NCBI GenBank assembly: GCA_045578045.1
Contig: JAZNJM010000059.1
Coordinates: 1 to 6,855, forward strand
DNA from: SIG653 sp045578045
GTDB taxonomy: Bacteria; Bacillota; Clostridia; Oscillospirales; CAG-382
Length of the DNA: 6,855 nucleotides
Reading direction: 5' to 3'
This document shows positions 1 to 6,054 of the stretch, piece after piece (positions within the stretch are counted from its first letter, which is position 1; the number at the start of each line of letters is the position of its first letter). The notes below the pieces were generated by a model. That model was not told where the DNA came from. It made no database searches and saw only the letters and a list, made by a program, of their open reading frames with translations. The translations under genes were made by a program, and so were the position numbers.

Positions 1-160
1 TAAAAATGGGCTTCCTATCTCATTCTTTTCGCTAACGACATATTAAAACTCATAAATTAGGTCTAAATCAGACCATAAAATAATTCAAAGAAGTGCATAA
101 TGTAGTGCATAAATTCAAACTTTTTTCAAACTCATCAAAATGCCATTTTCCCGCTTGTAT

Positions 161-199
161 AAAGGCTCTCCGACTTCTTTTTGGAGAGCCTTTTTCACT
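161..199 (+). terminator. Rho-independent terminator of a gene left of the window
   Basis: A perfect 11-bp stem (AAAGGCTCTCC at 161-171 pairing with GGAGAGCCTTT at 183-193) closes an 11-nt loop. It is followed on the plus strand by a T-rich run. There is no T-run on the other side, so it works for plus-strand transcription. The gene it serves is not recognisable in this window. Confidence 0.88.
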
Positions 200-388
200 T
201 TTTTCAGGCAAACTCGGGTTGTATCATAAATGTGTTTTTATGTCAATGAAAAGAATTTCAGAATTGATTATATTATAATTTTGACATTATTCTAAATAAA
301 CGAAAGAATACATCGTTCTATAGCCAATTTGAATAATACTTTAACTGTTTTTTTTATGAATTTTATAGCTTTTTAAAAGAAAAAAATG

Positions 389-417
389 TTGAAATTTGTC
401 TTTTTTGGTATTATAAT
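389..417 (+). promoter_or_regulatory. SigA-type promoter of the SulP transporter gene
   Basis: A -35 box TTGAAA (389-394) and a perfect -10 box TATAAT (412-417) are separated by exactly 17 bp. Transcription would start near 424, giving a leader of about 34 nt with no visible riboswitch or attenuator. This predicts housekeeping-type expression rather than control by a leader RNA. Confidence 0.8.
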
Positions 418-444
418 ATAGTAGTTCAAAAGTTATATAAAGAA

Positions 445-450
445 AGAAGG
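445..450 (+). promoter_or_regulatory. Ribosome binding site that fixes the TTG start of the SulP gene
   Basis: AGAAGG lies 7 nt before the TTG at 458. The first in-frame ATG (476) is 25 nt downstream of this site and has no ribosome binding site of its own, so TTG is the better start. Confidence 0.75.
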
Positions 451-457
451 TTTTTTC

Positions 458-2101
458 TTGGAAAAACTTAAACCGATGTTATTCACAACCCTAAAAGGTT
501 ACAAAAAAGAACAGCTTCTTAAAGATGTTATAGCTGGTGTTGTTGTTGCAATAATTGCACTTCCGCTTTCTATTGCTCTTGCACTTGCATCAGGTGTTGG
601 ACCGCAAGAAGGAATATACACAGCTATTGTTGCCGGATTTCTTATCTCATTTTTTGGCGGTAGTAACGTTCAAATTGCAGGACCAACAGCTGCTTTTGCA
701 ACAATAGTTGCGGGTATAGTTGCCTCGAATGGTATGTCAGGACTTGCAATGGCAACGGTTATGGCTGGTGTATTTCTTATATTAATGGGTATTTTCCGTC
801 TTGGAGGATTGATTAAATATATCCCATATACCATAACAACGGGCTTTACAGCAGGTATTGCCGTTACTATTTTAATTGGTCAGCTTAAAGACTTTTTTGG
901 TATAACTTACGCAGAAGGAATAAAACCAATAGAAACTATTGAAAAAATAGAAGCATTGATTGAAAGCATTGGAACGGTTAATTGGTGGGCGGTATTAGTT
1001 GGCGGTGTTTCTCTTTTAATACTTATTGTGTGGCCAAAAATAAGTGAACGTATTCCAGGTTCTCTGATTGCTGTAATTGTTGGAGCGGCTATGGTAAAGG
1101 CGTTTAATTTAGAAGTTAATACAATTGGAACGAGCTTTGACGTTAAAGGCGGTTTGCCTGAATTTAATATGCCCGATTTTAATTTTGAGCTTATGAAAAA
1201 AGTTCTTCCTGATGCTTTAACAATTGCTGTTTTGGCAGCTATTGAATCACTTCTCTCTTGCGTAGTTGCAGATGGTATGACAGGAACGAAACATAGATCA
1301 AATATGGAGCTTGTTGCACAAGGAATAGGAAATATAGGCTCAGCGCTTTTTGGAGGTATTCCCGCAACGGGTGCTATAGCAAGAACTGCCGCAAATATCA
1401 AAAGCGGAGGCAAAACTCCCGTAGCAGGAATTGTTCACGCTGTGGTATTACTTGTAGTACTTCTTGTTCTAATGCCCTTTGCAGGGCTAATTCCTATGCC
1501 AACAATCGCCGCAATACTTTTTGTAGTTGCTTATAATATGTGTCAATGGAGACCTTTTGTTAAGCTCGTTAAAACTGCACCTGTTTGGGATATTTTAGTT
1601 CTTGTTCTTACGTTTGTGCTTACAGTTGTTTTTGATTTGGTTGTTGCAATTGCAGTTGGTATGGTTTTATCCTGCCTCTTATTTATGAAACGAATGAGCG
1701 ATGAATCTACCGTTTTTCAGTGGAAAAAAACGGAAGAAAAAGAAAGCGGATTGCTTTCAGTTTCCGAAGGAATTTATGTTTATGAATTAAACGGTCCTCT
1801 TTTCTTCGGAGCGAGTGGATATATTAGTCAAATTGCAGTTAACGAAAAAACTCTTTGTCTGATTCTTAGAATGAAAAGCGTTTCTATCGTTGATGCAACA
1901 GCTTTAAACGCTCTTGAACTGCTTGTTGAAAGATGTAATAAACAAGGTGTGAAGCTCATACTTTCTCACACTAACCAATCAGTTTTTAATTCTCTGAAAA
2001 AATCAAAGCTCATTGAAGTTATAGGAGAAGAAAATATAGTTCCACATATAAATGATGCTGTTATCCTTGCTGAGAAGTATATTTCCAATCAAGGCGAATA
2101 A
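458..2101 (+). CDS. SulP-family inorganic anion transporter with C-terminal STAS domain
   Basis: This is a membrane permease of the SulP (SLC26-related) family, predicted to move an inorganic or small organic anion such as sulfate or bicarbonate across the cytoplasmic membrane. The 547-residue length is normal for bacterial members. Hydrophobic segments fill roughly residues 22-410. Family hallmarks are the first-helix region ALPLSIALALASGVGPQEG (34-52), GPTAAF (75-80), AAIESLLSC (260-268) and FGGIPATGAIARTAANIKSG (298-317). The cytoplasmic STAS domain covers about 433-541 and contains the IVDATAL loop (477-483), where SpoIIAA-like proteins carry a regulatory Ser; here the residue after Asp-Ala is Thr. 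The gene starts with TTG, has its own promoter, and stands alone, with 181 bp before the next gene. No sulfur-assimilation or carbonic anhydrase gene is adjacent, so the substrate cannot be assigned; other SulP members carry dicarboxylates. Confidence 0.95.
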   Translation: MEKLKPMLFTTLKGYKKEQLLKDVIAGVVVAIIALPLSIALALASGVGPQEGIYTAIVAGFLISFFGGSNVQIAGPTAAFATIVAGIVASNGMSGLAMATVMAGVFLILMGIFRLGGLIKYIPYTITTGFTAGIAVTILIGQLKDFFGITYAEGIKPIETIEKIEALIESIGTVNWWAVLVGGVSLLILIVWPKISERIPGSLIAVIVGAAMVKAFNLEVNTIGTSFDVKGGLPEFNMPDFNFELMKKVLPDALTIAVLAAIESLLSCVVADGMTGTKHRSNMELVAQGIGNIGSALFGGIPATGAIARTAANIKSGGKTPVAGIVHAVVLLVVLLVLMPFAGLIPMPTIAAILFVVAYNMCQWRPFVKLVKTAPVWDILVLVLTFVLTVVFDLVVAIAVGMVLSCLLFMKRMSDESTVFQWKKTEEKESGLLSVSEGIYVYELNGPLFFGASGYISQIAVNEKTLCLILRMKSVSIVDATALNALELLVERCNKQGVKLILSHTNQSVFNSLKKSKLIEVIGEENIVPHINDAVILAEKYISNQGE

Positions 2102-2157
2102 TTTACATATTTTTTGTTCTATTTTGAAGTAAAAATATTTCTTTATTATAATTAAAA

Positions 2158-2196
2158 AAGGCTGTCTTGAAATTTTTAATCATTCGAGACAGCCTT
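2158..2196. terminator. Hairpin between the SulP and Dabb genes; U-run faces the minus strand
   Basis: A 13-bp stem (2158-2170 with 2184-2196, one G-U pair in the plus-strand RNA) closes a 13-nt loop. On the plus strand the stem is followed by A residues, so it lacks the usual U-tail for ending the SulP transcript. On the minus strand it is followed by six Ts, the classic terminator layout. It may still end the plus transcript weakly, or block antisense transcription. Confidence 0.7.
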
Positions 2197-2224
2197 AAAA
2201 AATAAATTTCTTTATTATTTTCTA

Positions 2225-2253
2225 TTGCCTTTTTATATTAAATAATGTATAAT
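2225..2253 (+). promoter_or_regulatory. SigA-type promoter of the Dabb gene
   Basis: The -35 box TTGCCT (2225-2230, four of six consensus positions) and a perfect -10 box TATAAT (2248-2253) have a 17-bp spacer. The start of transcription should fall near 2260, about 23 nt before the ATG. Confidence 0.65.
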
Positions 2254-2282
2254 AAAATAAAAAACAAAGTGAGGTTATTTTT

Positions 2283-2573
2283 ATGGTTAAGCATATGATT
2301 ATTTGGAAACTTAAAGAAGGTTTGGAAAATCCTGAGGCTAAAAAACAGGAAATCAAAGAAGCTCTTGAAGGATTGGTTGGAAAAATCGATGGCCTTTTGG
2401 AAATGAAAATTCATATAAACGGAATGGATTGTTCTTCGGGCGATATTATGATGGATTCAACGTTTGAATCTGCTGAAGCATTAGCGGCTTATCAAACACA
2501 TCCAGAACACGTTGCTGTTGCTGGTGGAATTGTGAGACCAGCGGTTGAACAAAGACTTTCTTTTGATTTTTAA
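2283..2573 (+). CDS. Dabb (stress-responsive alpha/beta-barrel) domain protein
   Basis: This is a small soluble protein of 96 residues made entirely of one dimeric alpha/beta-barrel (Dabb) domain, the usual size for this family. The N-terminal strand VKHMIIWKLKEG (2-13) carries the family-typical His4. The second half has the pattern STFESAEALAAYQTHPEH (59-76), including the Y..HP.H signature (Tyr70, His73, Pro74, His76), and the chain ends in a final beta strand (RLSFDF). Family members are annotated as stress-responsive proteins and a few are enzymes in polyketide or aromatic metabolism; nothing here points to a substrate, so only the fold is assigned. GTGAGG (2269-2274) lies 8 nt before the ATG. 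It has its own promoter, and no terminator is visible after it, so transcripts may run into the XRE gene. Confidence 0.88.
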   Translation: MVKHMIIWKLKEGLENPEAKKQEIKEALEGLVGKIDGLLEMKIHINGMDCSSGDIMMDSTFESAEALAAYQTHPEHVAVAGGIVRPAVEQRLSFDF

Positions 2574-2697
2574 GGTTTTTTTGTTGAAAAAATGGCATTT
2601 TCTCGTTTTCCGAGACAGATTTTCGATATACGGTATGGCTTTTTTGATGTCGTTCTTGTAGAATATCGTTGAAATAAACCATATTTGGAGGAACGTT
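2574..2697 (+). other. Spacer between the Dabb and XRE genes, with a palindrome shared with position 137
   Basis: This 124-bp spacer has no convincing promoter or terminator. It contains a 13-bp palindrome-like word (AAAATGGCATTTT, 2589-2601), which is the reverse complement of the one at 137-149, and a small 5-bp hairpin (2601-2605 with 2611-2615). The TGGAGGA at 2686-2692 is the ribosome binding site of the next gene. Confidence 0.5.
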
Positions 2698-3873
2698 ATG
2701 GAAAAAAAATCAATTGGCAAATTTATTGCAGTCTTAAGAAAATCAAAGGGAATGACTCAGCAAGACGTAGCAGACCGTCTTAATGTTTCTAATAAAGCGG
2801 TGAGCCGTTGGGAACGGGATGAATGTGCTCCCGATTTATCGGTTATACCCGCTTTAGCAGAAATGTTTGAGGTAACTTGCGATGAGCTTTTGAAGGGTGA
2901 GCGCATATCTGCTCCTCCTTTGGAAGTGTCTTCTTCAAAGTCTGAAAAGCAGATTAATAATTATGTTTCTAAAGCTATTTCAAAATTAAAATCTTCGCTC
3001 TTTATTTCTTTGGCAATATCTGTTGTTGGTCTTGTTTTTATGTTTGGAATTTCATACGGCTTTTATCGACCTGTTATCGGATTTGCCGTTATGATTCTTT
3101 TTGAAATATCTTCTCTCGTTGTAACAGCTTTGTCAATAATCAAGGCAAAAGATTCAAGAGACGATAATGAATTGTTTGAAAAGGCAGACGAATCTTTAAT
3201 AAATAAGTTTAATAAAACCTTAGGAGACTTGTCTTTCCGTTCAATTTTTTCTGTTTTATCATCCGTTGTTTTGGCTTTACCCCTTGTGATTATAAGAGAT
3301 GATTATGTTGAAAGCGTTATTACAATAGAAAGTTATTTGCTGTCATACTTTTGGTTTTTGGCTTTGGTTCTTTTCTTGCTATATGTATCTTTTGAAAAAT
3401 TATTTTTTCAATGGATTGTATATGGTTCACCTTTAAAAAAAGATGATTCATTAGCCGATGTTAAGGATAATATGTCTATCATTCAACTGTCGTTGGATGC
3501 TTTATCATCTTTATCTTTTGCTGTATCTCCTTATTTTTTTAAAGAGACATCAGTTTTTAATTTAGGTGATTTTATTGCGTGTTTGGGATTGGCATTTGTT
3601 TTAGCAAATATAGTTGTTTTTCTGATTTACTTATTCAAACATAAAGAAAAAGGAGAAATAAACCTTATCAGAGGAATAAGAAACGTGCTTCTTTCAATTC
3701 CGTCATTTGTGATTGCTTCTTCATCGGTTGTTTTTTATGGGGGAGGTAGCTATTCAAAAACAACCGTCCTATGGAAGGAAAAGTATTTATTTCTTGCGGC
3801 TGTTTTAGCAATTACTATATTTTTAGTTTTTTCAGTAATTGAATCTATTATTAAAAATAAAAAACAGCAATAA
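2698..3873 (+). CDS. XRE-family helix-turn-helix regulator fused to a multi-pass membrane domain
   Basis: This 391-residue protein is probably a membrane-anchored transcription regulator. Residues 1-66 form a Cro/C1-type helix-turn-helix domain: IGKFIAVLRKSKGMTQQDVA is followed by NVSNKAVSRWERDECAPDL, with the recognition helix at about 30-38, and the domain ends in the typical TCDELLKGE. A charged linker (67-97) leads into about eight predicted membrane segments, near 99-119, 124-148, 181-200, 212-232, 262-281, 289-312, 328-347 and 362-385. This layout is common in Clostridia, where such proteins are generally uncharacterised; I do not recognise the membrane part as a known transporter or sensor domain. 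The start is well supported: GGAGG ends 6 nt before the ATG. The gene stands alone before a strong terminator. DNA targets are unknown; autoregulation is possible, but no convincing operator was found. Confidence 0.9.
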   Translation: MEKKSIGKFIAVLRKSKGMTQQDVADRLNVSNKAVSRWERDECAPDLSVIPALAEMFEVTCDELLKGERISAPPLEVSSSKSEKQINNYVSKAISKLKSSLFISLAISVVGLVFMFGISYGFYRPVIGFAVMILFEISSLVVTALSIIKAKDSRDDNELFEKADESLINKFNKTLGDLSFRSIFSVLSSVVLALPLVIIRDDYVESVITIESYLLSYFWFLALVLFLLYVSFEKLFFQWIVYGSPLKKDDSLADVKDNMSIIQLSLDALSSLSFAVSPYFFKETSVFNLGDFIACLGLAFVLANIVVFLIYLFKHKEKGEINLIRGIRNVLLSIPSFVIASSSVVFYGGGSYSKTTVLWKEKYLFLAAVLAITIFLVFSVIESIIKNKKQQ

Positions 3874-3888
3874 AAACGAGCAATGACA

Positions 3889-3926
3889 AGAAATAACAAT
3901 AATAAAAAGAAATAACAATAATAAAA
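3889..3926 (+). repeat. Two tandem copies of a 19-bp A-rich repeat
   Basis: A 19-bp unit (AGAAATAACAATAATAAAA) occurs twice head to tail at 3889-3907 and 3908-3926, starting 16 bp after the XRE stop codon. It is non-coding, and its last bases run into the 5' arm of the terminator stem. It looks like a local duplication by replication slippage. Confidence 0.8.
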
Positions 3927-3968
3927 AGCAGAGTTTTACTTAAATTCAAATGTAAAATTCTGCTTTTT
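3923..3968 (+). terminator. Terminator after the XRE-membrane gene
   Basis: A 17-bp stem (3923-3939 with 3952-3968, one G-U pair) encloses a 12-nt loop. The outer base pairs are five A-T pairs, so the 3' arm itself ends in TTTTT and supplies the U-tail. The mirror arrangement means it could also act on the minus strand. It separates the XRE gene from the ClpP-like gene. Confidence 0.85.
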
Positions 3969-3997
3969 GCATAAAAAAACAATAAATGGACATACTT
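3969..3997 (+). promoter_or_regulatory. Possible forespore (SigF/SigG-like) promoter of the ClpP-like gene
   Basis: GCATA (3969-3973) matches the -35 pattern of Bacillus SigF and SigG promoters. GGACATACTT (3988-3997) fits nine of ten positions of the SigF -10 pattern GGNRANANTW, and CATACTT (3991-3997) fits six of seven of the SigG -10 pattern, 17 bp after GCATA. A SigA reading (TTGCAT, then CATACT) is weaker. A weakness is that transcription would begin near 4004, right at the Shine-Dalgarno sequence. Confidence 0.3.
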
Positions 3998-4003
3998 ATT
4001 CTC

Positions 4004-4009
4004 GGAGGG
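4004..4009 (+). promoter_or_regulatory. Ribosome binding site choosing ATG 4017 over TTG 4011
   Basis: GGAGGG ends only 1 nt before the in-frame TTG at 4011 but 7 nt before the ATG at 4017. The ATG is therefore the likely start, and the protein begins MCEEEK rather than MSMCEEEK. Confidence 0.8.
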
Positions 4010-4016
4010 TTTGAGT

Positions 4017-4712
4017 ATGTGTGAAGAAGAAAAAAAGGAAGAACAAAATTTCGAAGAGCAAAAGGGTAATGAAACAGAAAAAAGCGTTACTACTTGCGGA
4101 GACTCGGGATGTATCCACGCTTTAATAATAGCGGGACAAATAGAGGGGCATTATTCAGCCTCAGACCAAGCCAAGTCAACGAAATATGAGCATATAATTC
4201 CAACTCTTGTTGCAGTGGAAGAAAGCTCTGATATTGACGGGCTTTTAATACTTCTTAATACAATAGGCGGAGACGTTGAAGCAGGACTTGCTATTGCAGA
4301 GGTTATATCGGGAATGAGTAAACCAACGGTTTCTCTCGTTCTTGGGGGAAGCCATTCTATTGGAGTTCCTTTAGCTGTTGCAGCAAGAAAATCTTTTATC
4401 GTTCCATCCGCAACAATGACTCTCCATCCTGTAAGAATAAACGGTCTCGTTATCGGTGTTCCGCAGAGCTTTGATTATTTTGAAAAAATGCAAATGCGGA
4501 TAATTGAGTTTATCACACGAAATTCGTCGGCTGATGGTGATGAGCTAAAAAATATGATAATGAAAACAGATCAGATGACAACGGATATAGGCACAGTCTT
4601 AGGCGGTGTTGAAGCTGTTGAAAAAGGTCTTATTGACCGTGTTGGTAGCTTGAAGGATGCTATAGCTTCTCTTAAAGAGATGATAAAAGAGCAAAAACAA
4701 GCTGATTCTTAA
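4017..4712 (+). CDS. ClpP-like serine protease of the TepA family
   Basis: This 231-residue protein has the ClpP fold and belongs with the Bacillus TepA (YmfB) group rather than with true ClpP. After an acidic, Lys/Glu-rich N-terminus (about 1-22) the domain runs from about residue 33 to 220. NTIGGDVEAGLAIAE (81-95) is the oxyanion-hole region, matching the NSPGG motif of ClpP. GGSHSIGVPLA (110-120) carries the nucleophile Ser114, LHPV the catalytic His137, and TTDIGTVLGGVEAVEKGLID the likely Asp190, so the triad looks intact. There is no signal peptide or membrane segment, so it should be cytoplasmic. TepA was first linked to protein secretion in Bacillus; from memory it has also been linked to breakdown of small acid-soluble spore proteins. 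The gene is alone between two terminators. No Clp ATPase is nearby, so it may act without one. Confidence 0.88.
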   Translation: MCEEEKKEEQNFEEQKGNETEKSVTTCGDSGCIHALIIAGQIEGHYSASDQAKSTKYEHIIPTLVAVEESSDIDGLLILLNTIGGDVEAGLAIAEVISGMSKPTVSLVLGGSHSIGVPLAVAARKSFIVPSATMTLHPVRINGLVIGVPQSFDYFEKMQMRIIEFITRNSSADGDELKNMIMKTDQMTTDIGTVLGGVEAVEKGLIDRVGSLKDAIASLKEMIKEQKQADS

Positions 4713-4715
4713 AAG

Positions 4716-4750
4716 TTATCCCCGAAAAACATTTAGTTTTTCGGGGATAA
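4716..4750. terminator. Terminator between two convergent transcription units
   Basis: A perfect 15-bp stem (4716-4730 with 4736-4750) closes a 5-nt loop (ATTTA). It lies between the stop of the ClpP-like gene (4712, plus strand) and the stop of the anti-sigma gene (4763, minus strand). The flanks have only short T-runs on each side, but the stem is strong and the position fits a shared, bidirectional terminator. Confidence 0.85.
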
Positions 4751-4762
4751 TTGTATATATTA

Positions 4763-5557
4763 TTATTTTTCACCGTTCATATGACCGTTTCCTTTTCCGC
4801 CGCCGATTTCTCCGTTTCCTTTTTCGTTTTCGGGTTTTGATTCTTCATCTGCGGAATTGTGTTTTCCATTATGACCTTTATCGCTTTCTTTGTCGGGATG
4901 GTCTTTTTCAGCTTCGTTGTCTTTCTTTAATTTATCTCTTATATCTTTCATAGGCATATCTTTAATTTCATCTTCGGTAATTTCGTATCCTTTTTCAATC
5001 AGTTTTAAATATGCCTTATATTTTCCAAAAGATAATCCTTTTGTATGAGCTTCTGATACTTCTTCATTTGTTGCAGAATCGCAATATAAATTTTGTTTTT
5101 CTTTGGAAATAGTTTCAATATCAATAGAAATATTGTTTTTTTGTTTACCTTCTTTTCCTGCAACGGTAACGGAAATATCAGAGTTTGCAAATTCTTTATT
5201 TTCAAGTATTGTATTGAGTGCTTCTTTATAGTTCATATTTTTTATATCAATGCTTTCAATGAATTCTTCGCCATCGCTGTTGAATTCTTGAATTGATATA
5301 ACTTTATCAAATCTGTTAACACCTATTTCAAAAGATGGATTTATATCAACGCTTAAAACAACCGTTGAGGTATTATAAACTTTATACCCAAAAAGACTTA
5401 TTGAAGCAATAAGAATGAAAGAGGCGGCTACAGGTATTAATCTTTGGGCAAACGTCTTTTGATGCCCTCTTTTTTTGTTGATGTATTCTATTGTGTTGTT
5501 AATTAATTCTTCTTCTGCGTGAACGCTATCAAAAGCGTTTTTTATTTTTTTATTCAT
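4763..5557 (-). CDS. RsgI-like transmembrane anti-sigma factor
   Basis: This 264-residue single-pass membrane protein is predicted to hold the adjacent ECF sigma factor inactive and to release it on an outside signal. Residues 1-38 are cytoplasmic and should bind sigma. One membrane helix spans about 39-60 (IPVAASFILIASISLFG). The next part, about 63-155, begins VVLSVDINPSFEIGVNRFD, which is characteristic of the extracellular middle domain of RsgI. Asn73-Pro74 in it matches the site at which autocleavage of clostridial RsgI has been reported. A helical segment with HTKGLSFGKYKAYLKL (171-186) follows, as in RsgI relatives. The tail (about 205-264) is very hydrophilic and ends in Gly/Asn/Lys-rich sequence; there is no carbohydrate-binding domain like those on cellulosome RsgI proteins. 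The ATG overlaps the sigma stop by 8 bp (ATGAATAA), with GAGAGG 10 nt upstream inside the sigma gene, so translation is probably coupled. Confidence 0.85.
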   Translation of the reverse strand: MNKKIKNAFDSVHAEEELINNTIEYINKKRGHQKTFAQRLIPVAASFILIASISLFGYKVYNTSTVVLSVDINPSFEIGVNRFDKVISIQEFNSDGEEFIESIDIKNMNYKEALNTILENKEFANSDISVTVAGKEGKQKNNISIDIETISKEKQNLYCDSATNEEVSEAHTKGLSFGKYKAYLKLIEKGYEITEDEIKDMPMKDIRDKLKKDNEAEKDHPDKESDKGHNGKHNSADEESKPENEKGNGEIGGGKGNGHMNGEK

Positions 5558-6026
5558 ATTCTTTAAGCCTCTCTTTAAGCAGGTCTTTTGAACGGGTTAT
5601 CAAGGTGTATACTGTATTTACGTTGATTTTAAGTGTTTTCGAAATTTGAGGAGCTGTCATTTCTTCATAATAGTGTAAATAAACAACGTCTCTGTATTTT
5701 TTCGGAAGGGAAAGCACAGCTTGTAAAACATAGCTTTTATCATCTTCCTCGTGGTTTGGTTTTTCTAACGCTTCATCAAGGGGAACAGTGTGATTTCGAA
5801 AAAAATCCTTGAACCAATCATTACATGCGTTTATAGTTACTCTTATAAACCATGCTTTTTCGTGTTCATCACTTTCAAATTGTACGGAGCTGAGGGCATA
5901 TTTCAAAAACACGTTTTGAAATATGTCCTGAGTATCGTCATAATTCTTTAATCGAATTACGCAAAGCCGTTTTACTGTATCGGCATACAGCTTTATGGCT
6001 CTGTTTACCTCTTGCTCGCTCCGCAT
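5550..6026 (-). CDS. ECF-type RNA polymerase sigma factor
   Basis: This 158-residue sigma-70 family protein has only regions 2 and 4, the layout of the extracytoplasmic-function group. Region 2 covers about 8-77: DDTQDIFQNVFLK (30-42) is the core-binding part and EKAWFIRVTINACNDWFK (56-73) the -10 recognition helix. Region 4 covers about 98-154: LPKKYRDVVYLHYYEEMT is followed by a helix-turn-helix (about 123-148, APQISKTLKINVNTVYTLI) that reads the -35 box. It directs RNA polymerase to a stress- or envelope-type regulon, and probably to its own operon. GAGG (6033-6036) lies 6 nt before the ATG. It follows the repeat-protein gene by 28 bp and overlaps the anti-sigma gene by 8 bp, the usual arrangement for a sigma/anti-sigma pair. 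No terminator separates it from the gene upstream. It is not a SigI protein, although its partner is RsgI-like. Confidence 0.93.
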   Translation of the reverse strand: MRSEQEVNRAIKLYADTVKRLCVIRLKNYDDTQDIFQNVFLKYALSSVQFESDEHEKAWFIRVTINACNDWFKDFFRNHTVPLDEALEKPNHEEDDKSYVLQAVLSLPKKYRDVVYLHYYEEMTAPQISKTLKINVNTVYTLITRSKDLLKERLKEYE

Positions 6027-6054
6027 ATTGTACCTCGTTTAATTATTAACAGCT

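Larger units (their letters stand above)
1..457. other. Gene-free leader region upstream of the SulP transporter gene
   Basis: This A+T-rich stretch contains no convincing gene. It holds a strong plus-strand terminator (161-193), which implies that a plus-strand gene ends just left of the window or within its first bases. The octamer GTGCATAA occurs twice, 12 bp apart (93-100 and 105-112). The inverted repeat GGTCT/AGACC lies at 60-64 and 70-74. A perfect TTGACA is at 281-286, but only a poor -10 (AAGAAT, 304-309) sits at the right distance. The strong promoter of the next gene is at 389-417. The short open frame at 93-278 runs straight through the terminator hairpin and has no ribosome binding site, so I do not call it a gene. 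Confidence 0.7.

Noticed and set aside
93..278. Open frame of 61 codons on the plus strand
   Set aside because: It runs through a perfect terminator hairpin and its T-run, has no ribosome binding site, and encodes nothing protein-like.
281..309. Second promoter for the SulP gene with a perfect TTGACA
   Set aside because: The only -10 at the correct distance (AAGAAT) is poor, and a far better promoter lies at 389-417.
907..1413. Open frame of 168 codons on the minus strand
   Set aside because: It lies wholly inside the SulP gene, opposite a clearly conserved membrane protein, and has no family features.
2628..2636. ATAC-G-GTAT palindrome before the XRE gene as an autoregulatory operator
   Set aside because: The arms are only 4 bp in A+T-rich DNA and no promoter could be placed around it, so it is too weak to call.
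2446..2720. Two overlapping minus-strand open frames
   Set aside because: They span the end of the Dabb gene, the spacer and the start of the XRE gene, and their translations show no domain. They are shadow frames.
5005..5296. Short open frames on both strands within the anti-sigma gene
   Set aside because: They are out of frame with a convincing RsgI-like protein and consist of low-complexity Phe/Ile/Lys-rich translations.
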